A stretch of DNA of 32,720 bases from a bacterium (GTDB taxonomy: Bacteria > Sumerlaeota > Sumerlaeia > SLMS01): positions 1 to 32,720 of the forward strand of contig WGMQ01000111.1 of NCBI GenBank assembly GCA_016125005.1. The letters run 5' to 3'. The notes beneath the pieces were generated by a model. The model was not told the DNA's origin. It was given only the letters and a program-made list of their open reading frames with translations, and ran no database searches. Both the position numbers and the translations under genes were made by a program. Numbering within the stretch: position 1 is the first letter of the stretch; each line of letters starts with the position of its first letter. Of the stretch, positions 15,338 to 24,270 are shown in pieces.

Positions 15338-16882
15338 TTACGTCTTCACGCTCGTCGCGATTTCGATCCGGTAGCGCGCGATGCGCTTGCGCAGCGTGCT
15401 CCGCGTGATCCCCAGGATCTTCGAGGCCTGGAGTTGGTTCCCCTTCGTCTGGTTCAGCGCGTGGACCAGCATGGCGCGCTCGATCACGTCGAAGGTCGAG
15501 AACTTGTGGCCACGCTTGCGTGCCTCGACGAGCGACCCGAAGACCGGCGCGATCATCCGCTCGATGTCCTGGAAGGAGAAGTCCTCGACCACCGGGCGCG
15601 AGATCGGTTGCGACGACGGCGGCACCGGGTCGGGCTGTTGCGGACGCGCTGTGCTGGAGGACTCGGAAACCAGCGAGCGCCGCGACTCGGCCCCTTCCTC
15701 CTTCAATCGAATGTCGGTCGGGAGGAGCGTGTCGCTCTTCGCCGTCAGCACCGCGTTGCGGATCGTGTTCTCCAGTTCGCGCACGTTCCCGGGCCAGCTA
15801 TACGCCACCAGCTTCTCCATCGCAGCCGAGCTGATGCGCACATCCTTCCCCCCGCGCTCGCGCAGCTCGCGCCGCAGGAAGTACTCGATCAGGAAGGGGA
15901 TGTCCTCGCGCCGCTCGCGCAGCGCCGGCATCTCCACGCGCACCACGTTGAGCCGGTAGTAGAGGTCGGGGCGGAACTTCCCTTCCTCCATCATTTCCTC
16001 CAGGTGGCGATTCGTTGCCGCGATGATGCGCACGTCCACGCGAAGCGTCTCCGTGCCGCCGATGCGCTCGAACTCGCCGCTTTGGAGCACGCGCAGGATC
16101 TTCGTCTGCGTCGCCAGCGACATGTCGCCGATTTCGTCGAGGAAGAGCGTCCCGTTCTGCGCCATCTCGAACTTGCCGATGCGGCGCGCCGTGGCGCTCG
16201 TGAAGGCACCCTTCTCGTGGCCGAACAGCTCGCTTTCGAGAAGCGATTCGGGAATCGCCGCGCAGTTCACCGCCACAAACGGCGAGGAGTTCCGTTCGCT
16301 GTGGCTGAAGATCGCGCGCGCCACCAGTTCCTTGCCCGTGCCACTCTCGCCCGTGATGAGCACCGTCGCGTTGCTGGTGGCCACCTGGCCGACCATCTTG
16401 TAGACGCGTTGCATCGCCTCGCTCTTGCCGATGATCGGCTCGCGGTACTCCTCCTCCTCAAGACGCGGCTGATAGCTCACCGCCGACTTCATGTCGTGCG
16501 CCACCTTCAGCGCCTCGCGCACCACCTCGCAGAGCTTTTCCACGCTGAACGGCTTGATGAGGTAGTCGTAGGCGCCGTTCTTCATCGCCTCGATCACATT
16601 GGCCGAGGTGGAGAATGCCGTCATCATGATGACCAACAGCTTTTGGTCGAGCGCCTGGATTTTCTTGAGCGTTTGCAGTCCGTCCATGCCCGGCATCCGC
16701 AGGTCCATCAGCACCAGGTCCGGCTTGTTCGCGCGGATCGCCTGCAACGCCTCGGCGCCGCTGTACGCCGCGTCGATGTCGACGTCGTCCTTCTCGAAGA
16801 CTCGCCGAAAGCCCGTCACCACATCGCGCTCGTCGTCCACGACGAGGATTCGCTGACGCCCGCTCGTTGTCGCTGCACTCAT
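15338..16882 (-). CDS. NtrC-type sigma-54-dependent response regulator, 514 aa
   Basis: Activator of sigma-54 RNA polymerase. A receiver domain covers residues 10-125, with acidic pocket DDE, phospho-acceptor D60 (LVLMDLRMPG), T88 and K110. The AAA+ domain spans about 148-385: Walker A GESGTGKE (178-185), Walker B GTLFLDEIGD (244-253) and the arginine-containing RPDLYYRLNVVRV. The C-terminus ends in a Fis-type helix-turn-helix (NQLQASKILGITRSTLRKRI). The sigma-54-contacting loop, normally GAFTGA, reads GAFTSA at 225-230. A roughly 50-residue Pro/Ser-rich linker separates AAA+ and HTH. The start ATG overlaps the stop of the upstream kinase by four bases (ATGA), so the pair is one operon. Target promoters were not identified in this window. 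Confidence 0.95.
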   Translation of the reverse strand: MSAATTSGRQRILVVDDERDVVTGFRRVFEKDDVDIDAAYSGAEALQAIRANKPDLVLMDLRMPGMDGLQTLKKIQALDQKLLVIMMTAFSTSANVIEAMKNGAYDYLIKPFSVEKLCEVVREALKVAHDMKSAVSYQPRLEEEEYREPIIGKSEAMQRVYKMVGQVATSNATVLITGESGTGKELVARAIFSHSERNSSPFVAVNCAAIPESLLESELFGHEKGAFTSATARRIGKFEMAQNGTLFLDEIGDMSLATQTKILRVLQSGEFERIGGTETLRVDVRIIAATNRHLEEMMEEGKFRPDLYYRLNVVRVEMPALRERREDIPFLIEYFLRRELRERGGKDVRISSAAMEKLVAYSWPGNVRELENTIRNAVLTAKSDTLLPTDIRLKEEGAESRRSLVSESSSTARPQQPDPVPPSSQPISRPVVEDFSFQDIERMIAPVFGSLVEARKRGHKFSTFDVIERAMLVHALNQTKGNQLQASKILGITRSTLRKRIARYRIEIATSVKT

Positions 16883-18708
16883 GCTTCGCCTGCCTCCTGG
16901 TTGAGCGGAAGTGTCACGGTAAAGGCACTACCGACCCCGGGCTGGCTCTTCACACGGATGGTCCCACCATGGCGCCGCACCAGCTTGTTGGAGATGAAGA
17001 GCCCCAGACCTGTACCGTCGGGCCTTGTGGTGAAGAAGGGATTGAAGATCGACTCGATGTGCTCCACGGGGATGCCGACACCCGTGTCCTCGACCACGCA
17101 ACGCACGCACGGCCCGAGTGCCCGGTCGCTCGCGAGGCGCGTCTTCACCCGCAGTGTCCCGCCCGGCTTCATCGACTCCAGCGCATTCACCATCAGGTTC
17201 AGCAGCACCTGCTGCACCTGACCCGGATCGACGGCGATCGGCGGCAGTTTGGGATCGAGCGTCAGCTCCACGCCGATGTGGGCCTTCGTCAGCTTGTAAT
17301 TGAGGAACAGCAGCAGTTCCTCCACGAGTTGGTTGATCTGCGTGGAGACCCGACGTGACTCGCTGCTGCGTGCCATGTTGAGCGTCTGCTCGACGATCTG
17401 GTTGATGCGCTCCAGCTTTTCCGTGACGATGGCCACGTCGTTGCGCGTCTGTTCGGTCTGCCCCGGTGCCTCGCGAATGCTGTGCATTAGCAGGTTGATG
17501 ATCGTGATGGGATTGCGGATTTCGTGGGCGATTTCCGCCGCCAGCGTCCCGAGCAATGAGAAGCGCTCCGCCTGGCGTAGGTTGTCCTCCAACAGTTGAA
17601 GCCGCTCCATGCGGCGCGAGTTCTCGATCGCCATGGCGCCCTGGTTCGCGATGAGCTGGAGCAGTCGCACCTCCGACTCGCGGAAGCGGCGCTGGTCCTC
17701 TGTATAGACAGCGAGGACCGCCAGCACTTCGTCCTGAAAGATCACCGGCACCGCCAGCAGTGAGCGCACTCCCTCCTGCTCCGCCAGTTCCACGTTCTGG
17801 AACTTGCCGCTCTTCTGCACATCGGGCACACGTAGCGGCTGGCACTTCTTCACAACCGTGCCCAGCAGCGAATTGTCTATACGCACGGCGGGCGCATCGC
17901 GCCACGGTTGGCTTGCACCAGCCGCCGCCACGTTCACCAAGTCGCGCGTTTCGGTCACCCGCATCACGACGCAGACCTTGCCGCCGATCGCCTGGAGGCT
18001 TTCCGCCGCGATGCGATCCAACAGGTCCTCCAGCGGCCCCGGCTGGATCAACGTTCGGCCCACCGTGAAGAGCGTCTCCAACTCGTTCGCCTGCCGCTTG
18101 ATGGCCGTGTGGAGCCGCGCCGTCTCCAGAACCTTCACGCTCTGGTTCGCCACCGCCATGCCGAGATCCTCGTCGTCCGCCGTGAACGCGGAGGGTCTCG
18201 TCGAATCCACGTTGATGACCCCGATCACCTTGCCATCCAGCAGCATCGGCAACGCCATCTCACTGCGGATGTCCGACTTCAGCCGGACGTAATGCGGGTT
18301 CTTTTCCACCTCGTCGACCCGCAACGGCTTCCCCGTCCACGCCACATAGCCCGTCACGCCGACACCGAGTTGCAGCTTCAGGCTCTTCCACAGGCGCGGC
18401 GGGATGTTGATCGCCGTCTCGATGTTCAGGACCCCCTTGCGGTGATCCACAAGGGCGATGGACCCGCTCGTCGCGTTCGTGATGCGCACCACCTCCAGCA
18501 GCAGCAGACGCAGAACCTCCTGCGGCTCGAGGGTGGTGTTCACGATGTTGGAAATCTTGTACAGCACCTCGAGCCGTTCGAGGCGGGCGAGGACTTGTCG
18601 GATCGAACGGGTCAAGAAATGTGGCTCCTTCGCGCGGCACCAATGAGCAAGCAGTGCCCAAAGAGAACCCATCTCGTCAACGAAAGAGACGACATCAACA
18701 GGTGACAC
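16879..18708 (-). CDS. GAF-GAF sensor histidine kinase, up to 609 aa
   Basis: Cytosolic sensor kinase paired with the sigma-54 activator. Two GAF domains lie at about residues 62-200 (from LEPQEVLRLLLLEVVRI) and 212-365 (with LLGTVVKKCQPLRVP). The HisKA domain has its phospho-histidine at H395 in AAEIAHEIRNPITII. The HATPase at about 490-605 has the N-box VNALESMKPGG, VEDTGVGIP and GTGLGLFISNKLV. There is no signal peptide or membrane segment, so it senses an internal signal through the GAF pair. The furthest start, GTG 18708, has no clear ribosome site and lies in the short palindrome AGGTGaCACCT (18700-18710); ATG 18672 is an alternative. Its stop overlaps the regulator start. Confidence 0.93.
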   Translation of the reverse strand: MSPVDVVSFVDEMGSLWALLAHWCRAKEPHFLTRSIRQVLARLERLEVLYKISNIVNTTLEPQEVLRLLLLEVVRITNATSGSIALVDHRKGVLNIETAINIPPRLWKSLKLQLGVGVTGYVAWTGKPLRVDEVEKNPHYVRLKSDIRSEMALPMLLDGKVIGVINVDSTRPSAFTADDEDLGMAVANQSVKVLETARLHTAIKRQANELETLFTVGRTLIQPGPLEDLLDRIAAESLQAIGGKVCVVMRVTETRDLVNVAAAGASQPWRDAPAVRIDNSLLGTVVKKCQPLRVPDVQKSGKFQNVELAEQEGVRSLLAVPVIFQDEVLAVLAVYTEDQRRFRESEVRLLQLIANQGAMAIENSRRMERLQLLEDNLRQAERFSLLGTLAAEIAHEIRNPITIINLLMHSIREAPGQTEQTRNDVAIVTEKLERINQIVEQTLNMARSSESRRVSTQINQLVEELLLFLNYKLTKAHIGVELTLDPKLPPIAVDPGQVQQVLLNLMVNALESMKPGGTLRVKTRLASDRALGPCVRCVVEDTGVGIPVEHIESIFNPFFTTRPDGTGLGLFISNKLVRRHGGTIRVKSQPGVGSAFTVTLPLNQEAGEA

Positions 18709-18867
18709 CTATTGGAAACGGTCTACACAAATGACTGAAGGATATTGTCTTAGCGCATAAGTGTACAAAATCGACCATCACAGAATGAGGCATGGATATG
18801 AGGGCGAAGCCCCCCGAATCCCGCCCATCAGCCCGGGGTGTGGCTTGAATTGCACGTCACTGGGAAC

Positions 18868-18910
18868 AAAAAAACCGCGGGGAAGGCCCTTTCGGAACCA
18901 TCCCCGCGGT
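18868..18910 (-). terminator. Rho-independent terminator of the lamin-tail/Ig gene
   Basis: On the minus strand, stem ACCGCGGGGA (18910-18901) pairs perfectly with TCCCCGCGGT (18883-18874), followed by seven T (18874-18868). It lies 30 bases past the stop of the 18940-21267 gene. Confidence 0.88.
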
Positions 18911-18939
18911 GAAGTGCTGCTTGGAACTGAGACGAGCCG

Positions 18940-21267
18940 TTAGTCGGCCAGCGTGGTCCAGTCAGAGACGTTGGCGGAGGCGTCGCCGAGGTACCACTCG
19001 GAGAAGCCCGTGATGCCGTTGATCGTGACCGTGTTGCCGGACGGGGTGACCGTGTAGCTGCCAGCAACCGAGCCGCCCGACACGCGGAAGGCGCGGTTGA
19101 CCGTGATCGAACCGACGTTGGCCGCGTCGTAGTCCCAGGTCAACGTGGCGGTGAAGCTGCCAAGGCCCGAGCTGGTGATATCGAGGTACTCGGAAATCAG
19201 CTTGCTCGGGTCACCGATGCCAGCGCCGGGGCTGCTGATCGGACCGACGAGGCGCTGAACGGTCAGCGTGCCGCCGGGGGTGGCGCCCGTCAGGGCGATG
19301 GTGACGTTTAGGCCGTTCGTCATCGGGAAGACCAGCGTTTCGGTCGCCGCGGTGACCGTCTGGGTCAGGGCGCCGTTCACGGTCGGGTTCACTTCAATCG
19401 TCACCGGGCTGCTGTAACCAACGTTGCCCGCCGTGTCGCTCACGGCGACGCGGTAGGTGTAACGTCCGCCAGTGGCGAAGGTGACGGGGAAGGTGCTACC
19501 GGAGGCCACCGCGCCGGAGGGGCCGTAGGAGGTCAGACCGGGGGCGATGACTTCGAGGGCAACGGTGTCCTGCGGCGTGTTGCCGAGACCGGCGCCATTC
19601 AGGATCGTCGTGGAGAAGGTCAGCGTGTCCGTGGTTCCGATGAGCGTGGAATCCACCGGGCCGGTCAGCGTGGCTGTCGGCGCGGTGCGATCCAGAATCC
19701 AGGAGAAGACGCCCGGCTGGTTCACCTTGTTGCCGTACTGGTCGGTGGCGGTCGAGCCCGCACCCGTCTGGCCAACGATCAGGCCGTAGACGCCGTCGGT
19801 GGTGTTGTACGAGGAGAGGTCAAAGCTGACCGTCGTGTCGCCGGGGTTCCAGGTGATACCGAGGCCGCTGAGGCTGACCGGGCTGAAGTCGCGGGAGAGC
19901 GAAATGTCCGCGAGGGCCAGATTGTAGATCGGCTCGTTGAAGGTGACGGAGACAGCACCGATCGGTGCATTCACTGCCGTCGGGATGGCGGAGGAGGAGG
20001 ACTTGCGTGGCCCGATACGGTCGTGGGTCCAATCGAAGTCGGCGGCAGCGCTCAGGTTGTTCGGAGCGGCCGTGGCAGAAGCAGCGCCAGCGCCGACCGT
20101 GAGGCTGACCGGTCCGTGACCGGGGGTCGCATTGAAGGTGTAGGTCGTGGCGTTGACCGCGACGAAGCTGGAGAGCGTCGCATTGACGGCAGAGATATCG
20201 CCGATGGCGAAGCCGGTGACATCCTCGTTGAAGGTCATGGTGAAGGCAATGGCGCCCGTGCCGCCGGCCACGCCGCCGTCGGTCACACTGCCGCTGGTGA
20301 TGACAGGGGTCGGCAGTTCGGCAACCGTGTTGCCAGTGACGGTGTAGTCCGCCGCCAAGGTCTGCGCCTGGTTGTCAGCAAGTCCGGAAGCGGCGAGCGT
20401 GATGGTCACGGCGCCCGTTGCGGGTGTGGTGAAGCCGCTGAAGATGTACGGCCCGAGGTTGCTGCCGCTGACAGCGGTAGCGGCGCTGCCGTTGACCGTC
20501 AGGTTGCCCGCGGGAACCGTCACCATCGGCTGGTCAAAGGTAACGCTGAACTGCGTCAGGGGACCGGTAAGGAAGCTGTTCGAGAGGGAGGCGGCGCTGA
20601 CCGTCGGCGCCAGCAGGTCGTTCGAGCAGTTGTAGTTCTTGGCGGTTGCAAGCGACCGAGGGGAAACAGCAGCGGCGGTGAAGTCGCTATTGCTCTGGTT
20701 CGTATCGGTGCAGCCGGCACCAGCACGCTGGTGGGAGTTGGCAACGGTGAGGGCGCTGGCGCTTGTGGTTCCTTCGCGATAGTTGGCGGTGCCCCAACCA
20801 AGATAATCGACGATCGCGGTGGTAACCGTGGGGGCACCAGTACCGCTGTTAACCAGCGTCGTCTGGTTGTTGGTGAGAGCGACTTTGCCACCAGCAATGA
20901 GGTAGTTGGCGGTAAGGATGGCCTGGTCGCCGGTGAGGGCCACACCGTTGGCACCGGCCGTTGTGCGGGTGAGGAGCAGGTAGCTACGACCGGGGATGAC
21001 CGTATTGGCGGCGATATTGTTGCGGGTATAGTTGCCCGACGTGGCCGTGGGCGAAGAGTACTGAATGGCCCAAGCGGTGAGGGTCACATCGTCGTAAGAC
21101 TGGTTGAAGAGTTCGATGAAATCGCGCTGATAAGCAGCCCCAGCGTCGCCGCCACTGGCGTAAACTTGGCTGATGACAACCTGGGCGGGGAGTTGGGATG
21201 CGGTGGCGAGGCCTGCGATGGCGCAGGCGGCGGCGAAAGTTCGCTTTAAACTAATCAGAAAAGACAT
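18940..21267 (-). CDS. Secreted lamin-tail-domain protein with Ig-like repeats, 775 aa
   Basis: Signal peptide at residues 1-28 (core FAAACAIAGLATASQLPA). The first mature domain, about 29-165, is a lamin-tail (LTD) domain: VVISQVYASGGDAGAAY, RDFIELFNQSYDDVTLT, then AWAIQYSSP and VIPGRSYLLLTRT. Several Ig-like beta-sandwich repeats follow, recognised by FSVTFDQPMVTVPAGNLTVN, FTMTFNEDVTGFAIGDISAV and VSVTFNEPIYNLALADISL; one unit has the DRTAPTATLTGP opening typical of Big-type repeats. The C-terminus ends GFSEWYLGDASANVSDWTT, with no PEP-CTERM, LPXTG or dockerin. Start ATG 21267 has GGAG upstream; in-frame ATG 21312 would spoil the signal peptide. It is probably surface or extracellular; the ligand is unknown. 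It has its own terminator. Confidence 0.85.
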   Translation of the reverse strand: MSFLISLKRTFAAACAIAGLATASQLPAQVVISQVYASGGDAGAAYQRDFIELFNQSYDDVTLTAWAIQYSSPTATSGNYTRNNIAANTVIPGRSYLLLTRTTAGANGVALTGDQAILTANYLIAGGKVALTNNQTTLVNSGTGAPTVTTAIVDYLGWGTANYREGTTSASALTVANSHQRAGAGCTDTNQSNSDFTAAAVSPRSLATAKNYNCSNDLLAPTVSAASLSNSFLTGPLTQFSVTFDQPMVTVPAGNLTVNGSAATAVSGSNLGPYIFSGFTTPATGAVTITLAASGLADNQAQTLAADYTVTGNTVAELPTPVITSGSVTDGGVAGGTGAIAFTMTFNEDVTGFAIGDISAVNATLSSFVAVNATTYTFNATPGHGPVSLTVGAGAASATAAPNNLSAAADFDWTHDRIGPRKSSSSAIPTAVNAPIGAVSVTFNEPIYNLALADISLSRDFSPVSLSGLGITWNPGDTTVSFDLSSYNTTDGVYGLIVGQTGAGSTATDQYGNKVNQPGVFSWILDRTAPTATLTGPVDSTLIGTTDTLTFSTTILNGAGLGNTPQDTVALEVIAPGLTSYGPSGAVASGSTFPVTFATGGRYTYRVAVSDTAGNVGYSSPVTIEVNPTVNGALTQTVTAATETLVFPMTNGLNVTIALTGATPGGTLTVQRLVGPISSPGAGIGDPSKLISEYLDITSSGLGSFTATLTWDYDAANVGSITVNRAFRVSGGSVAGSYTVTPSGNTVTINGITGFSEWYLGDASANVSDWTTLAD

Positions 21268-21430
21268 GGCAGGGGTCTCCAAAGTCAGGGTGGGGATCAT
21301 CAGTGTTTCCACTGATTTTCACGGCGTTGTCCATTAGGTTGGGGCGTTGACGGCCCTTAGTCAAGCAAGACGGACGGTATTTCATTCCGTTTTTGGGGAG
21401 CGCTAAGGACAGCCGCTTTATCCGGTTGCG

Positions 21431-21465
21431 AAAATGGGTGACCCCCGAAGAGGGTCACCCATTTG
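21431..21465 (-). terminator. Terminator of the beta-helix/dockerin gene
   Basis: The arms 21432-21444 (AAATGGGTGACCC) and 21452-21464 (GGGTCACCCATTT) form a perfect 13-bp stem with a 7-base loop. On the minus strand it is followed by TTTT, running into CGCAACC. It lies 64 bases after the stop codon at 21529. Confidence 0.75.
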
Positions 21466-21528
21466 TTCATCATCGCGTTGCTGGAAACTTCGGCGGCCTG
21501 CGGGTGCAGACGCGCCGAGGTGTTTCGG

Positions 21529-24270
21529 TTACGGGAAGGGGATGTAGGGGATGTTGTTCAGCGACCAGCCGTAGAGGATCACGGCGTCGAGGTTGTTGAC
21601 TTCGCCGTCGCGGTTGATGTCGGCGGCGGTGATGCGGATCGTGGTGAAGTCACGCAGGCCAAGGAAGGCTTCGAGGACGGCCACGGCGTCGGCGTTGTTC
21701 ACGATGCCGTCGCTGTCGGTGTCACCGAGACCGGGGAAGTCGAACTCGTTGGCGGGGTCGGAACCCTGGGCGACTTCGTAGTCGTCACGGTAGCCGTCGC
21801 CGTCGGAGTCGAGCGAGCTGTCGTTCGGGTCGATGGCGGCAACCAGGCCGTCGCCGTCATTGTCGATCGAGTAGGACGGATCGGGAGAGCCCTGGTTGTT
21901 CGGGTCGTTGATGTCGAGCGGATCGGTTCCGTTGGCCACTTCAACGCCATCGGGAACGCCGTCGCCGTCGGTGTCAGCGGCATTCGGATTGGTACCGAGA
22001 GCCGTTTCCTGATAGTCGAACAGGCCGTCGTTGTCGGTGTCCACGACTTCGGATTCCTCGGGGAGGAAGCCGGTCACGTTGACGCCGAGAGAGACACGAG
22101 CACCGGTGCCGTTGATGATGCCGGCGTCGTCATCGGGACCAGAGGCATCGCCCCACCAGTTGCCGGTGGCAACCACGTCACCGAGGCCCGGGGTGTTGTT
22201 CTCGATAGCCGTGCCGTTGACGTCAAAGTTGCTGTTGCTGACAGTGAAGGCGGTCGGGTTGTCGGAGAGGTTGACGTCGAGGCCGGTGCCGACGAAGTCG
22301 GAGAACTTGATGTCGGCGCTGGCGCTGGCACCACTGACTTCGATGGCCACGTCGTTGTTCAGGTACGTGGTGCGGTCGCTGACGAGAGCGCCGTTGCGGA
22401 TGATGACAGCCGCGTCATTGTTCGAGAACGTGGCGTTGGTCGTGGTGAAGGAGGCGTTGGAGCCGTCGATCAGGACGCCGACCGGGCTATTCTCGATCTT
22501 CGAGCCGCCGATGACGGTACCGGAGACAGCGCCAGCCACGGCGCCGGTGCCGATGCCGTTGGGGATCGACACGGCGATGAAGCCGCCGCGGGTCACGTTC
22601 GTGATGGAGACGTTGGTCAGTTCGCCTTCGGTGGAGCCGCTGATGACAGCCGGAGCATTCACGCCGTAGGTGTTAGTCTTGAAGAGGATCGGGGAGAGGG
22701 TGGCGGAGACCACGCGGCCGTCGGTGTTGATAGCGTTGCGGATCGTGGTGGCGTCGACGAAGTCGATGGTGGTCGTCGGGATGTCGACCGTGTTGGAGGT
22801 GCTGGTGGTGGCGCGAGCCATCGGAGCGACCGCGGTCTGGGCCAGGATCACAGCCACGGCACCGGCGTCAGCCGCATTCTGGGCGGCGACAGCGGCGTCA
22901 ACATTGGCGGTGTCGAGGTTGAGGAGGGCGATCTTGCCGGTGAAGGTGCCGGGGGCGAAAGCGGCAGCGCCGTTCAGGTTGCCACCGGGGGCGAGGGCGA
23001 TCTCAGCGGTGAGGCCAGCTTCGAGGGCGGCGGAAGCAACGGCCGAATCGAAGGTGGCGGGGCCGCCCGTGCCGTCACGGCCAGCGAGGGAGCCAGTGGC
23101 ACCGGTCGAGGTGTAGTCGATGTAGCCGTTGTAGCCGAGACGGTTGGAGAACATCGCGCCGTAGGAGACGTTGGACACCGTGCCGCCGGAGATGCGCTGG
23201 CGATCGGTCTTGTTGTTGGTGAAGTAGTAGCCGTTGAAGAAGTTGCTGATGCTGTTGTTGCTGAGCGTGTGGCGACGGGGGGTCTCACCGGCCAGCGTGC
23301 CGTCGTTCTGGGAAACCAGGGCGATACCGGCGGTGCCGTTGTTCGGGCCCTGGCCGATCAGGGTGTTGTTGGTGATCTGGAAGTTCGCGGCCTTCTTCGA
23401 GAAGACGTTGATGAAGATACCCTGGGACTCGAGGTTGGTGCCGTAGTTGCCCTTGATGATCGCGTCGCCGGCGGCGATGCCGTTCGCGGAGCCAAGATTC
23501 GTGTTGTGGCCCTGGAACTGGACGAGCTGGCGGCAATCGGCGGCGTAGTTGCCTTCGAACCGGGCGTAGGCGTTGCTGGCGCCAATGAGAGCCATGCCAT
23601 AGCCGAGGACGTTCGGGATGCCGATGTTCGTGAAGCGGTTGTTGATCACCGTGGAGTTGGTGACGTTCGTGGAGCTGGTCCCCGAGTAGGCGTAGATGCC
23701 GAACTGGGACTGGTTCTTCACGATGTTGTTCTGGAACACGAAGTTATTGGCGGTCGAGTAAACGCCGAGGGAGTTACCAACCGGCGTGCCGCTGATGCCG
23801 ATCTGGGTGGATCCGGGGGTGCCGCCATCGGTGTTGTAGCCGTTGATGGTCACACCATCGATCACGGTGCCAGCGGCAGCCGAATCGACGTAGATCATGT
23901 AAGAGGTGCCCCAGTCGGTGGTGCCACCGTTGTGGGCGCCGGCGATCAGGTTGGCCTCAGCGGCGCGGGTCGCAGCGGCCCAGTTGGTGCCGTTGGGGTT
24001 CGTGCCGGCGTTCGGTCCAAGGATCGTCACCGGAGAAAGGATGTCGACCTGGTTAACGATATAATCGCCAGCAGCGAGGTTGATGGTGCCGCTAGCGTCA
24101 ACAAGGGCGAGGCCCTGCTGAAGCGTCTGGACGGGATCACCGATGGTACCAGCACCAGCGGGCGTACCGGTCGTAGCGTCAACGTAAACGACCGGGATGG
24201 CGAGGGCCGATCCGGCGGAAAGGAGGGACAGAACTGCGAACGCGGTCCCCTTGAGATAGTGCTTCTTCAT
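21529..24270 (-). CDS. Secreted beta-helix protein with PA domain, calcium repeats and dockerin-like end, 913 aa
   Basis: Signal peptide at 1-24 (FAVLSLLSAGSALA, cleavage before I25). A right-handed parallel beta-helix begins at about 25 (PVVYVDATTGTPAGAGTIG, then LQQGLALVDASGTINLAAG) and shows short repeat units such as FVFQNNIVKNQSQFGIYAYS. At about 440-520 it is interrupted by a PA-like domain (GKIALLNLDTANVDAAVAAQ, AGAVAVILAQ, IPTTTIDFVDATTIRNAI). The helix resumes to about 735. Residues about 743-850 are thrombospondin-3-type calcium repeats (DTDNDGLFDYQETALGTNPN, DTDGDGVPDGVEVANGTDP). The last 65 residues look like a type I dockerin: DTDSDGIVNNADAVAVLEAF and ITAADINRDGEVNNLDAVIL, two F-hand-like loops. 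AAGGA lies nine bases before ATG 24270. No cohesin is visible in the window. Confidence 0.88.
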   Translation of the reverse strand: MKKHYLKGTAFAVLSLLSAGSALAIPVVYVDATTGTPAGAGTIGDPVQTLQQGLALVDASGTINLAAGDYIVNQVDILSPVTILGPNAGTNPNGTNWAAATRAAEANLIAGAHNGGTTDWGTSYMIYVDSAAAGTVIDGVTINGYNTDGGTPGSTQIGISGTPVGNSLGVYSTANNFVFQNNIVKNQSQFGIYAYSGTSSTNVTNSTVINNRFTNIGIPNVLGYGMALIGASNAYARFEGNYAADCRQLVQFQGHNTNLGSANGIAAGDAIIKGNYGTNLESQGIFINVFSKKAANFQITNNTLIGQGPNNGTAGIALVSQNDGTLAGETPRRHTLSNNSISNFFNGYYFTNNKTDRQRISGGTVSNVSYGAMFSNRLGYNGYIDYTSTGATGSLAGRDGTGGPATFDSAVASAALEAGLTAEIALAPGGNLNGAAAFAPGTFTGKIALLNLDTANVDAAVAAQNAADAGAVAVILAQTAVAPMARATTSTSNTVDIPTTTIDFVDATTIRNAINTDGRVVSATLSPILFKTNTYGVNAPAVISGSTEGELTNVSITNVTRGGFIAVSIPNGIGTGAVAGAVSGTVIGGSKIENSPVGVLIDGSNASFTTTNATFSNNDAAVIIRNGALVSDRTTYLNNDVAIEVSGASASADIKFSDFVGTGLDVNLSDNPTAFTVSNSNFDVNGTAIENNTPGLGDVVATGNWWGDASGPDDDAGIINGTGARVSLGVNVTGFLPEESEVVDTDNDGLFDYQETALGTNPNAADTDGDGVPDGVEVANGTDPLDINDPNNQGSPDPSYSIDNDGDGLVAAIDPNDSSLDSDGDGYRDDYEVAQGSDPANEFDFPGLGDTDSDGIVNNADAVAVLEAFLGLRDFTTIRITAADINRDGEVNNLDAVILYGWSLNNIPYIPFP

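Noticed and set aside
15434..17221. Plus-strand frame (595 aa) across the sigma-54 activator
   Set aside because: Arg/His/Leu-rich shadow; the minus-strand gene has every expected motif.
20023..21249. Plus-strand frame (408 aa) inside the lamin-tail/Ig gene
   Set aside because: Gly/Val/Arg-rich shadow; no ribosome site or motif.
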